DNA of 64,000 nt from Thiomonas sp. FB-6 (GTDB lineage: Bacteria; Pseudomonadota; Gammaproteobacteria; Burkholderiales; Burkholderiaceae_C). Positions 1 to 8,388 of this stretch are shown piece by piece. The notes under the pieces are model-generated. The model saw only the letters and a list, made by a program, of their open reading frames with translations. It ran no database searches and was not told the origin of the DNA. Positions within the stretch are counted from its first letter, which is position 1. Each line of letters starts with the position of its first letter. The position numbers were made by a program, and so were the translations under genes. Location of the stretch: positions 505,084 through 569,083 of the forward strand of contig NZ_KB898471.1 in assembly GCF_000377645.1 (NCBI RefSeq), given 5' to 3'.

Positions 1-224
1 TAATGCCGCGCGTCGCCCTGGCGCTGCAGCAGGGCGGCCTGTTCGAGCTGCGCCAGCATGCGGTGCACGGTGGGCTTGGGCAGGCCCAGTTCCACGGCCA
101 TCGACTGCAGCGTGAAGGGCTGGTCGCGTCCGGCCACCGCCTCGAGCAGCCCGAACAGCCGCGCCAGCGGCGTGTCCGCGGCGCCCGCGCTGTGCACGGG
201 GGGCGGGATGTCAAGGCTTTGCAT
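1..224 (-). CDS. IclR-family transcriptional regulator, N-terminal part (cut by window edge)
   Basis: Only the first ~74 residues are inside the window; the gene runs off the left edge. The translation shows an IclR-type winged helix-turn-helix: a helix reading ARLFGLLEAVA, then LQSMAVELGLPKPTVHRMLAQLE, which matches the recognition-helix pattern of the family. An in-frame stop lies about 50 bases upstream of the chosen ATG at 224, so this is the only good start. It is divergent from xsc across 184 bases, so it could control itself and xsc. A second IclR regulator at 8529 is an alternative controller. The effector domain is not visible, so the ligand cannot be inferred. Confidence 0.85.
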   Translation of the reverse strand, partial: MQSLDIPPPVHSAGAADTPLARLFGLLEAVAGRDQPFTLQSMAVELGLPKPTVHRMLAQLEQAALLQRQGDARH

Positions 225-279
225 GGACTCGGGCTCGGGGAAGGGGTGGTTGTGATTTCGATTTTTGAAACATCATATA

Positions 280-293
280 CCGGAATCCGGAAT
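280..293. repeat. CCGGAAT tandem repeat in the regulator/xsc intergenic region
   Basis: The 7-base word CCGGAAT occurs twice in tandem (280-286, 287-293), immediately upstream of the -35 element of the xsc promoter. It could be part of a regulator site, but two copies alone do not prove this. Confidence 0.35.
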
Positions 294-299
294 TCGCTG

Positions 300-328
300 T
301 TGACTCACGGACGGGCCGAACCTATAGT
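300..328 (+). promoter_or_regulatory. Sigma-70 promoter of xsc-pta
   Basis: TTGACT at 300-305 and TATAGT at 323-328 are separated by exactly 17 bases, a good match to the sigma-70 consensus in a GC-rich context. The predicted transcription start near 335 gives an xsc leader of about 75 bases, which contains the GTCTCG-N5-CGCAA element at 355-370. Confidence 0.75.
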
Positions 329-354
329 TCGCCCACCGTCGAGTGGAATGTTGC

Positions 355-370
355 GTCTCGTTTTTCGCAA
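355..370 (+). promoter_or_regulatory. Putative operator GTCTCG-TTTTT-CGCAA in the xsc leader
   Basis: This 16-base element differs at one position from 8341-8356 between the sauT- and sauR-like genes, and fits GTCYCG-N5-CGCAW together with an inverted copy at 8404-8389. It lies about 20-35 bases downstream of the predicted xsc transcription start, where a repressor would block elongation. An IclR-type regulator (the one at 8529 or the one at 1-224) is the likely ligand; this is inferred from sharing and position only. Confidence 0.5.
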
Positions 371-408
371 ATCCATCGCCGTCCTGTTCCCACCGGAGAC
401 TTCCCGCC

Positions 409-2229
409 ATGAGCCAGACCCCTCCCGCCGACAACCGCAAAGTCGTCACCGGCGTGCAAAAGATGACCCCTTCCGAGGCCTTTGTCGAAACCCTGGTCGC
501 CAATGGGGTGACAGACATCTTCGGCATCATGGGCTCGGCCTTCATGGATGCGATGGACATCTTCGCGCCGGCCGGCATTCGCCTGATTCCCGTGGTGCAC
601 GAGCAAGGCGCCGCGCACATGGCCGATGGCTACGCCCGCGTCAGCGGCCGCCACGGCGTGGTGATCGGGCAGAACGGCCCCGGCATCAGCAACTGCGTCA
701 CGGCGATTGCCGCCGCCTACTGGGCGCACAGCCCGGTGGTCATCGTCACCCCCGAGACCGGCACCATGGGCATGGGCCTGGGAGGCTTCCAGGAGGCCAA
801 CCAGCTGCCGATGTTCCAGGAGTTCACCAAGTACCAGGGTCACGTGGTCAACCCCAAACGCATGGCCGAGTTCACCGGCCGCTGCTTCGACCGCGCCATC
901 AGCGAGATGGGACCGACCCAGCTCAACATCCCGCGCGACTACTTCTACGGCGAGATCCAGTGCGAGATCCCGCGCCCGATGCGCGTGGACCGCGGAGCCG
1001 GCGGCGAGCAGAGCCTGAACGACGCGGCCGAACTGCTGGCGCAGGCCAAGTTCCCGGTGATCCTCGCCGGCGGCGGCGTGGTCATGGGCGACGCGGTCGA
1101 GGAATGCAAGCAGCTGGCCGAACGCCTGGGCGCTCCGGTGGTCACCGGCTACCTGCGCAACGATGCCTTCCCCGCCAGCCACCCGCTGTGGGCCGGCCCG
1201 CTGGGCTACCAGGGCTCCAAGGCGGCCATGAAGCTGATCGCCCAGGCCGACGTGGTGGTGGCGCTGGGCTCGCGCATGGGCCCCTTCGGCACCCTGCCGC
1301 AGCACGGCATGGACTACTGGCCCAAGAACGCCAAGATCATCCAGGTCGAGGCCGATCACACCAACCTGGGCCTGGTGAAAAAGATCACGGTGGGCATCTG
1401 CGGCGACGCCAAGGCGGCCGCCAAGGCCATCGCGCAGCGCCTGCAGGGCCGCACGCTGGCCTGCGACGCGAGCAAGGCCCAGCGCGCCGACACCATCCGC
1501 TCCGAGAAGGCGACCTGGGAGAAGGAACTCGACGCCTGGACCCACGAGCTCGACGCCTACAGCCTGGACATGATCGAGGAGGCGAAGCAGGAGAAGCCCT
1601 TCAGCGGCGGCGACTACCTGCACCCGCGCCAGGTGCTGCGCGAACTCGAGAAGGCCATGCCGCCGCGCGCCATGGTGTCCACCGACATCGGCAACATCAA
1701 CTCGGTGGCCAACAGCTACCTGCGCTTCGAGGAGCCGCGCAGCTTTTTCGCGCCCATGAGCTTCGGCAACTGCGGCTACGCGCTGCCGACCATCATCGGC
1801 GCCAAGCTGGCGGCGCCCGACCGCCCGGCCATCGCCTACGCCGGCGACGGCGCCTGGGGCATGAGCATGGTGGAGATCATGACCTGCGTGCGCCACGACA
1901 TCCCGGTCACCGCGGTGGTGTTCCACAACCGCCAGTGGGGCGCGGAGAAGAAGAACCAGGTGGACTTCTACAACCGCCGCTTCGTCGCCGGCGAGCTGGA
2001 AAGCGAGAGCTTCGCCGGCATCGCGCGCGCCATGGGCTCGGAAGCCATCGTGGTCGACCGCCTGGAGGACGTGGGCGCGGCGCTCAAACGCGCTGTGGAC
2101 ATGCAGATGAACCAGCGCAAGACCTGCGTGATCGAGATCATGTGCACCCGTGAACTGGGCGACCCCTTCCGGCGCGACGCGCTGAGCAAGCCGGTGCGCT
2201 TCCTCGACAAGTACAAGGACTACGTGTGA
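409..2229 (+). CDS. xsc: Sulfoacetaldehyde acetyltransferase
   Basis: ThDP enzyme of 606 residues that splits sulfoacetaldehyde with phosphate into acetyl phosphate and sulfite, the step where taurine and sulfoacetate catabolism converge. The N-terminal PYR domain carries the conserved Glu65 (VVHEQGAAHMADGYAR). A central domain follows, and the C-terminal PP domain has the ThDP/Mg motif starting at GDG 479-481 (GDGAWGMSMVEIMT...NRQWGAEKKNQ). The residue pattern is that of Xsc rather than acetolactate synthase. The ATG at 409 has GGAG 10 bases upstream; an earlier ATG at 343 would add 22 uncharacteristic residues. The stop overlaps the GTG start of pta, so translation is coupled. Both sulfonate branches in this island feed this enzyme. 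Confidence 0.95.
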   Translation: MSQTPPADNRKVVTGVQKMTPSEAFVETLVANGVTDIFGIMGSAFMDAMDIFAPAGIRLIPVVHEQGAAHMADGYARVSGRHGVVIGQNGPGISNCVTAIAAAYWAHSPVVIVTPETGTMGMGLGGFQEANQLPMFQEFTKYQGHVVNPKRMAEFTGRCFDRAISEMGPTQLNIPRDYFYGEIQCEIPRPMRVDRGAGGEQSLNDAAELLAQAKFPVILAGGGVVMGDAVEECKQLAERLGAPVVTGYLRNDAFPASHPLWAGPLGYQGSKAAMKLIAQADVVVALGSRMGPFGTLPQHGMDYWPKNAKIIQVEADHTNLGLVKKITVGICGDAKAAAKAIAQRLQGRTLACDASKAQRADTIRSEKATWEKELDAWTHELDAYSLDMIEEAKQEKPFSGGDYLHPRQVLRELEKAMPPRAMVSTDIGNINSVANSYLRFEEPRSFFAPMSFGNCGYALPTIIGAKLAAPDRPAIAYAGDGAWGMSMVEIMTCVRHDIPVTAVVFHNRQWGAEKKNQVDFYNRRFVAGELESESFAGIARAMGSEAIVVDRLEDVGAALKRAVDMQMNQRKTCVIEIMCTRELGDPFRRDALSKPVRFLDKYKDYV

Positions 2230-3248
2230 AGGCCGGCCCCGTCCCCCCGGGCGGGGTCGCGCCCGGCGCGGGTTGCGGGGGCGCCGGCGAGTCCCGCGGC
2301 GACCCGGGCTCGTCCCGCGACTTTCCGCGCCTGCGCGAGCTCATCGAGCGCGCCCGCCTCGTCGCCTCGCGGGAACGCGCGCGCGTCGGGCTGGTGCATC
2401 CCTGCGATGCGCTGGCCCTGCAGGCCGCCCGGTTGATCCGCGACGAAGGCGTCGCGCAGCCCCTGCTGGTCGGCAACCGGCGCCTGATCGAGGTCGCGGC
2501 CGAGCAGGCCGGCGTCGACGCGCGGGACTTCGAGATCGCCGAGACCGCCGCCGACGCGCCCGCGGCGGCGGCCCGTGCGGTCGAGCTGGCCCGCGAGGGC
2601 ACGCTGCGCGCGCTGATGAAGGGCTCGCTGCACACCGACGAGCTGATGTCCGCCGTGGTGCACCGGGAAACCGGCCTGCGCTCGAGCCGGCGCATCAGCC
2701 ACGCCTTCGTGTTCGACCTGCCCCGCTATCACAAGCTGCTGGCCCTGGCCGATTGCGTGGTGAACATCACGCCGGACCTGAAGTCCAAGCTCGACATCGT
2801 CGGCAATGCGCTGGACCTGCTACGCCGCATCGGCGTCGCCCACCCCTCGGCGGCGGTCGTGGCCGCGGTGGAGACCGTGAACCCGGCGATCGCCGCGACC
2901 CTGGACGCCCAGGAACTGGTGCGCCTGGGGCGCGAGGGCCGCTGGGGCGACGCCGACATCGAGGGCCCGCTGGGCTTCGACAACGCCTTCTCCGCGCAGG
3001 CGGCGCGCACCAAGCGCATCGAGTCCGTGCACGCCGGAGACTTCGACCTCATGGTCGTGCCCGACCTCAACGCCGGCAACATGCTCTACAAGAGCTTCGT
3101 CTACGTGGGCGGCGGCGAGTGCGCCGGACTGGTGCTGGGCGCACGCGTGCCCATCGTGCTGACCTCCCGCGCCGATTCGCTCACCGCGCGTGTGGCCTCC
3201 GTCGCGCTGGCGGCGATCGCCACCCGCGAGGACGCGGCGCAGCCCTGA
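2226..3248 (+). CDS. pta: Phosphate acetyltransferase, short type (Xsc partner)
   Basis: 340-residue enzyme of the phosphate acetyl/butyryltransferase family (VGLVHPCDALALQAARLI near the start, GPLGFDNAFS and VVPDLNAGNMLYKSFVYVGGG near the end). It converts the acetyl phosphate from Xsc into acetyl-CoA, conserving the bond energy; short Pta enzymes are typical xsc partners. The start is GTG at 2226, overlapping the xsc stop, with AAGGA six bases upstream. The first ~30 residues are Gly/Pro/Ala-rich and encoded by a GC palindrome resembling the intergenic repeats of this genome, so the functional N-terminus may be nearer FPRLRELIERARL. No better start codon is in frame there. Confidence 0.88.
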   Translation: MKAGPVPPGGVAPGAGCGGAGESRGDPGSSRDFPRLRELIERARLVASRERARVGLVHPCDALALQAARLIRDEGVAQPLLVGNRRLIEVAAEQAGVDARDFEIAETAADAPAAAARAVELAREGTLRALMKGSLHTDELMSAVVHRETGLRSSRRISHAFVFDLPRYHKLLALADCVVNITPDLKSKLDIVGNALDLLRRIGVAHPSAAVVAAVETVNPAIAATLDAQELVRLGREGRWGDADIEGPLGFDNAFSAQAARTKRIESVHAGDFDLMVVPDLNAGNMLYKSFVYVGGGECAGLVLGARVPIVLTSRADSLTARVASVALAAIATREDAAQP

Positions 3249-3290
3249 GGGTTCCCGCGCCGGGCCGCGGCCCGGCGCGCGGGGGCGCGG

Positions 3291-3328
3291 CAAAAAAAGG
3301 GGCCTCGTGCGCAAGCGCGACGAGGCCC
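3291..3328 (-). terminator. Intrinsic terminator of the sauT-tctCBA transcript
   Basis: Arms GGGCCTCGT (3300-3308) and ACGAGGCCC (3320-3328) form a perfect 9-bp stem. Read on the minus strand the hairpin is followed by seven T residues, so it terminates transcription arriving from tctA. On the plus strand there is no T run, so it is a weaker stop for pta. Confidence 0.8.
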
Positions 3329-3397
3329 GGACAAACACGAGGATCTCGGACCGGCACACCACCCCGGCGGGCGGCGTGCCTGTGCATCCTGCGCGCC

Positions 3398-4951
3398 TCA
3401 GCCGCGCGGATGGGAGGCGGTTCCGGCGATCGCCGGCCGGCGCCCTCGCCGGCGCAGCCAGTGCAGCAATTCGCGCGAGACGGGGTAGAACACCGCGAAG
3501 GCGGACATCGCCAGCAGGGTGCCGCTGAGGGGCTCGATGAAGGGCGCCGTCCAGTTGCCGTGGTGCACCACCATGCTGCGCATGAAGTTGGTCTCGCCGA
3601 TGGGCCCGAGGATCGCGCCCAGCACCATGGGCGAGATCGGGAAACGGTACTTCTCGAACAGATAGCCCAGCACGCCGAAGATCAGGATCATCCAGACGTC
3701 GGACATGGAGTTGCGGTCGGCGTAGGCCCCCACCAGGCAGAACAGCACCACGATGGCGTTGAGCAGGTACTGCGGGATCAGCAGCACGCGCACGACCAGG
3801 CGGATCCAGAAAAAGCCGATCAGGCACATGCCGATCACCGCCACGAACATCGAGGCCAGGATGGTGTAGACCGTCACCCGCGAGGCCGGATCCGACAGCA
3901 GCATGGGCCCGGGCTGCACGCCGTGCAGCAGGAAGGCCGCCAGGATCACCGCGGTGGCGGCGCTGCCGGGAATGCCCAGCGTGAGCATGGGGATCAGGTG
4001 TCCGGCCACCGAGGCGGTGGAGCCGATCTGCGGCGCCACGATGCCGCTGGGGTGCCCGGTGCCCAGCTTGGCGCGCTCGCGTCCGTACTGCTTCTCCACG
4101 CCGTAGCAGATGAAGGAGGTGATGGTCGCGCCGGCTCCCGGAACCACCCCCAGCAGCGTGCCCAGCACGCTGCTGCGCAGGATGGTGCCGCGCACCCCCC
4201 AGATCTCGCGCAGGCGCGGGAACGTGGTCTGCACCTTCACCTTGGCATCGGAGGGCGCGCCCTTGATGGCCAGGCCCTGCCCGATGCGCTTGAACACCTC
4301 GCCCAGGCCGTACATGCCCACCAGCACCGCGACCAGCTGCACGCCGTCGCCCAGGATGGGCACGCCGAAGGTGTAGCGACTGACGCCGTAGATGCTGTCC
4401 ACGCCGATGCAGGCCACCAGCAGCCCCAGGGAAAGGCTCACGAAGGCTTTGACCAGCGACTTGCCGGCCAGCGAGACCACCGTGGTCAGGCCGAACACGA
4501 TGGCGGCGAAGTAGTCCTCGGAATTGAACTTCAGGGCCACGTCGGTCAGCGGCTGGGTCAGCGCGACCATCACCGCGGAAGACACCAGGCCGCCGATCAG
4601 CGCGGCCACCAGCGCCCAGCCCAGCGGCTTGGCCGCGCCCTCGCGCTTGCCCATGGTGTAGCCGTCCCACAGCAAGGGAACGTCGTTGGGCTCGCCCGGG
4701 ATGCGGTAGAGGATGGTGGTGAAACACCCGCCGTAGGTGCCGGAGAAGTAGATCGAGGTGAGCAGGATCACCGCCGGCTCGATGTCCATCTTGTAGGTGA
4801 AGGGCAGCGCCAGGATCACGCCCATGACGAAACCCAGCCCCGGCATGATGGACACCAGCATGCCCACCAGGATGCCCACGACCAGCATGAGCAGGTCGTA
4901 GGGCTGGAACACGTGCATCAGCCCGATGGCCAGATCGTGCAGAACGTTCAT
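3398..4951 (-). CDS. tctA: Tripartite tricarboxylate transporter, large membrane subunit (TctA family)
   Basis: 517-residue, very hydrophobic protein with about a dozen membrane segments, the usual length for TctA. Family hallmarks are visible: an N-terminal IMPGLGFVMGVILALPFTY segment and a mid-protein GVVPGAGATITSFICYGVEK segment. The start ATG at 4951 overlaps the tctB stop by one base (TGATG). TctA is the transport channel that works with the small subunit TctB and periplasmic TctC. The operon begins with a CoA ligase assigned to sulfoacetate activation, so the likely substrate is sulfoacetate or another C2 sulfonate rather than citrate. This is context inference; TctA sequence does not reveal substrate. 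Confidence 0.88.
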   Translation of the reverse strand: MNVLHDLAIGLMHVFQPYDLLMLVVGILVGMLVSIMPGLGFVMGVILALPFTYKMDIEPAVILLTSIYFSGTYGGCFTTILYRIPGEPNDVPLLWDGYTMGKREGAAKPLGWALVAALIGGLVSSAVMVALTQPLTDVALKFNSEDYFAAIVFGLTTVVSLAGKSLVKAFVSLSLGLLVACIGVDSIYGVSRYTFGVPILGDGVQLVAVLVGMYGLGEVFKRIGQGLAIKGAPSDAKVKVQTTFPRLREIWGVRGTILRSSVLGTLLGVVPGAGATITSFICYGVEKQYGRERAKLGTGHPSGIVAPQIGSTASVAGHLIPMLTLGIPGSAATAVILAAFLLHGVQPGPMLLSDPASRVTVYTILASMFVAVIGMCLIGFFWIRLVVRVLLIPQYLLNAIVVLFCLVGAYADRNSMSDVWMILIFGVLGYLFEKYRFPISPMVLGAILGPIGETNFMRSMVVHHGNWTAPFIEPLSGTLLAMSAFAVFYPVSRELLHWLRRRGRRPAIAGTASHPRG

Positions 4952-5481
4952 CAGTGGATCCCCAGCAGCTTGAACACCAGCAGCGAGACCTGCATGAAAG
5001 GTCCGACGCCCAGCGGTAGCGACACGTACACGACCTTCATGAAAATCAGCGTGAACACCCCGGACAGCGCCAGCGCCGTCCACGGAAGCCAGGCCCAGCG
5101 CCGCATGCCGCCGATGAGCAGCAGCGCGCCGGCGAACAGCAAGGTGGCGATGAAAAAGCCCAGGTACGGCATCGAGGCCACGTACACCCCGGTGGCCGCC
5201 ACCCCCACCCACACCAGGTAGGGATGGGTCTCGGGCGGCGACAGCAGCGCCTCGTCGACCGGCTCGGGCTCCAGCGCCTCGCCCGACGCGAAGACCGCGC
5301 CCAGCAGCCCGACCAGCGACACCGCGGCGAGCAGCACGCAGATCATCTTGGGCCACAGGTCGGGCCCGGGCATGCGGGCCGTGCTGAGAATGGGGAACCG
5401 GTCGGCCTGCATGTACAGGAACACGGCCAGCGCGAGGGTGATCAGGTATGGGATCACGCGCTTGAGCATGCTGGTGGACAT
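4951..5481 (-). CDS. tctB: Tripartite tricarboxylate transporter, small membrane subunit (TctB family)
   Basis: 176-residue membrane protein with four predicted transmembrane helices (starting at ITLALAVFLYMQA, ICVLLAAVSLVGLL, YLVWVGVAATGVYV and FFIATLLFAGALLL) and a C-terminal hydrophobic stretch. Size and layout match TctB. I chose ATG 5481 because GGGAGAGG lies just upstream; an in-frame start at 5538 would place 19 Arg-rich residues encoded by the strong hairpin at 5506-5540. It lies between tctC and tctA and overlaps tctA by one base. Confidence 0.82.
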   Translation of the reverse strand: MSTSMLKRVIPYLITLALAVFLYMQADRFPILSTARMPGPDLWPKMICVLLAAVSLVGLLGAVFASGEALEPEPVDEALLSPPETHPYLVWVGVAATGVYVASMPYLGFFIATLLFAGALLLIGGMRRWAWLPWTALALSGVFTLIFMKVVYVSLPLGVGPFMQVSLLVFKLLGIH

Positions 5482-5505
5482 CGCCTCTCCCTGGCAATCG
5501 ATCCG

Positions 5506-5540
5506 GCGTGGGCGCCGCGCCCGCGGCGCGGCGCCCACGC
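5506..5540 (-). other. 14-bp perfect hairpin between tctC and tctB
   Basis: Arms 5506-5519 (GCGTGGGCGCCGCG) and 5527-5540 are perfectly complementary with a 7-base loop, starting two bases after the tctC stop codon. No T run follows on the minus strand, so it is unlikely to be a full terminator. A stem in this place could stabilise the tctC message and reduce read-through, giving more binding protein than membrane subunits. Confidence 0.65.
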
Positions 5541-5542
5541 GT

Positions 5543-6535
5543 TTACTTCGAGATCTCGATCGTGTGCTCGGCCTGGCGCAGCCAGCCTGCCATGAAGGCG
5601 TCGGCGTTCTGCATGGGCACGTAGCTGTTCGGATCGGCGTACTGCTGGTTCAGGTAGGCCTTGAACTCGGGAGTCTGCGCCACCTTGGCCAGCGCGTCGG
5701 CAAGCTTCTTCACACGGTCAGGCGGCGTACCGGCCTTGACCACGATGGCCCGGAACTGCGGCAGGGTCACGTCCAGCCCGAGCTGGCCCGACACGGGCAC
5801 CTTCTCGAAGGCGGGAATCGGCACCGGCTTGGGATAGAAGAACAGCACCGGGCGGAACTTGCCAGAATCGAAGTAGCTGCGCACGTCGCCCGTCTGCTCG
5901 TACACGATGTCGGCATTGCCGCCGAGGATCGAGCTGTAGCGCTGGCCGGGCTTGGCGAAGGGCACCGACTCGAGCTTGATGCCCAGCTTGTGCGCCAGGT
6001 AGCGGGTGGTGATGTCGTCGGCACTGCCGAAACCGGTCACCGCGACGGTGAGGGTCTTCTTCTTGGCGGCGTTCTCCACGTCCTGCCAGGTCTTCAACGG
6101 GCCCTTGGCATTGACCCAGTAGCCCGAGGGCTGCTGGATCATGATGGCCAGCGGGATGATCTGGTTGAGCTTGAACGGCGGGTTCTTGCCCGACAGTAGC
6201 GCGAAGGTGTCGCCGATCAGCACGGCGACGTTGTAGCCGTCGGCCGGCGAGGTCAACAGCTTGGTCATGCCGACCACGCCGTCCGCGCCGGGCACGTTGA
6301 TCACGGGCAGCGACACGCCGAGCTGCTTCTCCATGATCTTCGAGGAGGTGCGCGCCAGCAGGTCGGCACCGCCGCCGGCCCCCCAGGGCACGATGAAGTT
6401 GATCGGGTGGTCCGGGTAGGCCGCGTGCGCCAGGGGCAAGGCGGCGGCCAGGCCCAGCGCGCAGGCCGCCTTGCGCAGGCGCCCCGTCCACGACGCACGC
6501 GGCGTCTCGCTTCCTCGGGTTGATGAATGCAGCAT
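5543..6535 (-). CDS. tctC: Periplasmic substrate-binding protein (TctC/Bug family)
   Basis: 330-residue secreted binding protein. A Sec signal peptide with basic n-region (RLRKAACALGLAAALPLAHA) should be cleaved after Ala38. The mature protein begins with the Bug-type YPDHPINFIVPWGAGGGADLLAR motif, then NVPGADGVVGMTKL. AGGAGA precedes the ATG with good spacing. The gene sits 91 bases downstream of the sauT-like ligase; that gap contains an inverted GTATCA/TGATAC pair (6557-6562, 6588-6593). Bug proteins bind diverse carboxylates. Sulfoacetate, which has a carboxylate and a sulfonate, is the ligand suggested by context. Confidence 0.85.
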   Translation of the reverse strand: MLHSSTRGSETPRASWTGRLRKAACALGLAAALPLAHAAYPDHPINFIVPWGAGGGADLLARTSSKIMEKQLGVSLPVINVPGADGVVGMTKLLTSPADGYNVAVLIGDTFALLSGKNPPFKLNQIIPLAIMIQQPSGYWVNAKGPLKTWQDVENAAKKKTLTVAVTGFGSADDITTRYLAHKLGIKLESVPFAKPGQRYSSILGGNADIVYEQTGDVRSYFDSGKFRPVLFFYPKPVPIPAFEKVPVSGQLGLDVTLPQFRAIVVKAGTPPDRVKKLADALAKVAQTPEFKAYLNQQYADPNSYVPMQNADAFMAGWLRQAEHTIEISK

Positions 6536-6626
6536 GGTCTGTCTCCTGTTGGCTTTGTATCAGGGTACTGCCAGGTGTGTCGCCGGGTGATACCCCGACA
6601 ACGGCCGGCGCCGGCCCGGCTCCGGA

Positions 6627-8228
6627 TCAGGCGGGTTGCAGGCGTAGCGAGCGACGCACTGCCTCCGCCGGAAGTTCGGTGAGTTTCAAGCGCTGGATCT
6701 TTCCCGAAGGTCCGCGCGGAAGATCGTCGACGATGTGGCAGGCCCTGGGCATCTTGTACCGACCCAGATGCTGCAGGCAATGCTCGCGCAGCTCCTGCTC
6801 CTCCAGCCCCGCCCCGGGCCGCAGCACCAGGTAGGCCTCGATATTCTGACCGTAATTGCTGTCCTTCACACCCACGGCGGCGGCCTCCAGCACCGAGGCA
6901 TGCTTGAGCAAGGCTTCATCGATCTCGCGCGGCGCGATGTTCTCGCCGCCCTTGATGATCAGTTCCTTCGCGCGTCCCGTGATGAAGTAATAGCCGTCGG
7001 CGTCGCGGTAGCCGAGGTCGCCGGTGCGGAACCAGCCGTCGGCGGTGAAGGCCTTGGTGGTCTCCTGGGGATTCTTCAGGTATCCGCGCATGACGTTGCC
7101 GCCGCGCAGCTGGATCTCGCCCACCTCGCCGTCGCCCAGCACGGCGCCGTCGGCCCCGGCCACGCGGGCCTCGGTGCCCGAGGGGCGCCCGATGCTGCCG
7201 ATCTTGCGCAGTTCGCGCTGCACGGGATTGCTGAACGAAGGGGCGGCGGTCTCCGTCAGCCCCATGGTCTCGATGATGTCCACGCCGAAGCGCTGCTCGA
7301 AGGCGCGATGGTGCTCGGGCGGCAGCGCCGCCGACGCGGAACGGCAGAAGCGGATGCCGGAGAGTTCGCGCGGCCCGAGTTCGGGCGGAGCCGACTGGAT
7401 CAGGTAGGCGATGATGGTCGGCACCGCGTTCACCCACGTGCAGCGGGTTTGCAGCGCGTCGCGCCAGAAGCTCGAGGCCGAGAAACGCGCCGGCATGGCC
7501 AGTGAACCGCCGTGGGTCAGCGGCGTGACCAGGTTCACCACCAGTGCGTTGATGTGGTACAGGGGCAGCGGCGCGAGGCCGCGGTCGGCCGGACCCAGCC
7601 GGTGCTCGCGGCTGATGTTCACCCCGTTGGCGCACAGATTGCCGTGGCTGAGCAGCACGCCCTTGGGCGTGCCGGTGGTGCCGGAGGTGTACATCAGCAG
7701 CGCGGCGTCGTCCAGCTCCGGAGGCCGCGCCGGCTGGCGCGCCACGCCGCGCGCGCGCTCCAGCCAGCCGGCGTCGCCGATCACCTCGATGTGCAGCTCG
7801 CGCGAGGCCTGCGCCGCCAGGCTGCGCAGCAGGCTTTCGTGCTCGGGCACCGTCAGCACCAGGCGCGTCTCGCTGTGCTCGAGGATGTAGGCCAGTTGCG
7901 CGGGCTGCGACAACAGGTTGATGGGATTGACCACCATGCCCTGGTACATCGTGGCCAGGATCAGCATCGCCGCTTCCAGCCCGTTGGGCATGAACAGCGA
8001 GACCACGTCGCCCTGCGCCAGGCCATGGGAGGCGAAATACGCGCCGAGTTCCGCGCACACGCGCTGCACCTCGGCGAACGAGAGTTCGCGCCCGCTGTCC
8101 GTGGCCACGAAATAGATGGCTCCAGGATCGCGTTCGGCATTCGTGTCCACGAGGGACTGGATGCTGCACAACTGGCCGTTCTCGGCGGGCAGCAGGGCTT
8201 GGGCGAAAGGGCTCTCGGGACGGTTCAT
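6627..8228 (-). CDS. sauT: Acyl-CoA synthetase, probable sulfoacetate-CoA ligase (SauT-like)
   Basis: 533-residue AMP-forming ANL enzyme. The P-loop TSGTTGTPKG is at residues 181-190, followed by the family motifs GLTETAAPSF, GWFRTGDLGYRD and GRAKELIIKGGENIAPREID, and the catalytic C-terminal Lys510 (GPSGKIQR). It would activate a carboxylate to an acyl-CoA via an acyl-AMP. Neighbouring genes are a CoA-acylating aldehyde dehydrogenase, an IclR regulator and xsc-pta, the gene content described for sulfoacetate degradation in Cupriavidus necator (sauRST plus transporter). I therefore assign sulfoacetyl-CoA synthesis. It leads the minus-strand operon that continues into tctC-tctB-tctA. No clear ribosome-binding site precedes the ATG at 8228. 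Confidence 0.72.
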   Translation of the reverse strand: MNRPESPFAQALLPAENGQLCSIQSLVDTNAERDPGAIYFVATDSGRELSFAEVQRVCAELGAYFASHGLAQGDVVSLFMPNGLEAAMLILATMYQGMVVNPINLLSQPAQLAYILEHSETRLVLTVPEHESLLRSLAAQASRELHIEVIGDAGWLERARGVARQPARPPELDDAALLMYTSGTTGTPKGVLLSHGNLCANGVNISREHRLGPADRGLAPLPLYHINALVVNLVTPLTHGGSLAMPARFSASSFWRDALQTRCTWVNAVPTIIAYLIQSAPPELGPRELSGIRFCRSASAALPPEHHRAFEQRFGVDIIETMGLTETAAPSFSNPVQRELRKIGSIGRPSGTEARVAGADGAVLGDGEVGEIQLRGGNVMRGYLKNPQETTKAFTADGWFRTGDLGYRDADGYYFITGRAKELIIKGGENIAPREIDEALLKHASVLEAAAVGVKDSNYGQNIEAYLVLRPGAGLEEQELREHCLQHLGRYKMPRACHIVDDLPRGPSGKIQRLKLTELPAEAVRRSLRLQPA

Positions 8229-8340
8229 GGAAGCTGTGGCCGGTTCGGCATCGCGTGTTCGCCCCTGCCCGCGTGCCGCCTGGAAAACCGGCTGCTGCGG
8301 GGGGCGTGTCGGCAATTTAGGGAAAAAATGCCAACGAACA

Positions 8341-8356
8341 GTCCCGTTTTTCGCAA
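8341..8356 (+). promoter_or_regulatory. Putative SauR operator copy 1 (GTCCCG-TTTTT-CGCAA)
   Basis: 15 of 16 bases are identical to the element in the xsc leader (355-370). It forms an inverted pair with copy 2, centres about 48 bases apart. Confidence 0.5.
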
Positions 8357-8388
8357 TCGATCGACAATTGAAGCGCCGTGATGTTTCG

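Noticed and set aside
343-408. Upstream ATG of xsc adding 22 residues
   Set aside because: It lies in the promoter leader and overlaps the operator-like element; ATG 409 has the better ribosome-binding site and the expected N-terminus.
3-2153. Long open frame on the plus strand across the IclR/xsc region
   Set aside because: It runs in another frame through xsc, is Arg/Gly/His-rich and has no family motif; it results from high GC at third codon positions.
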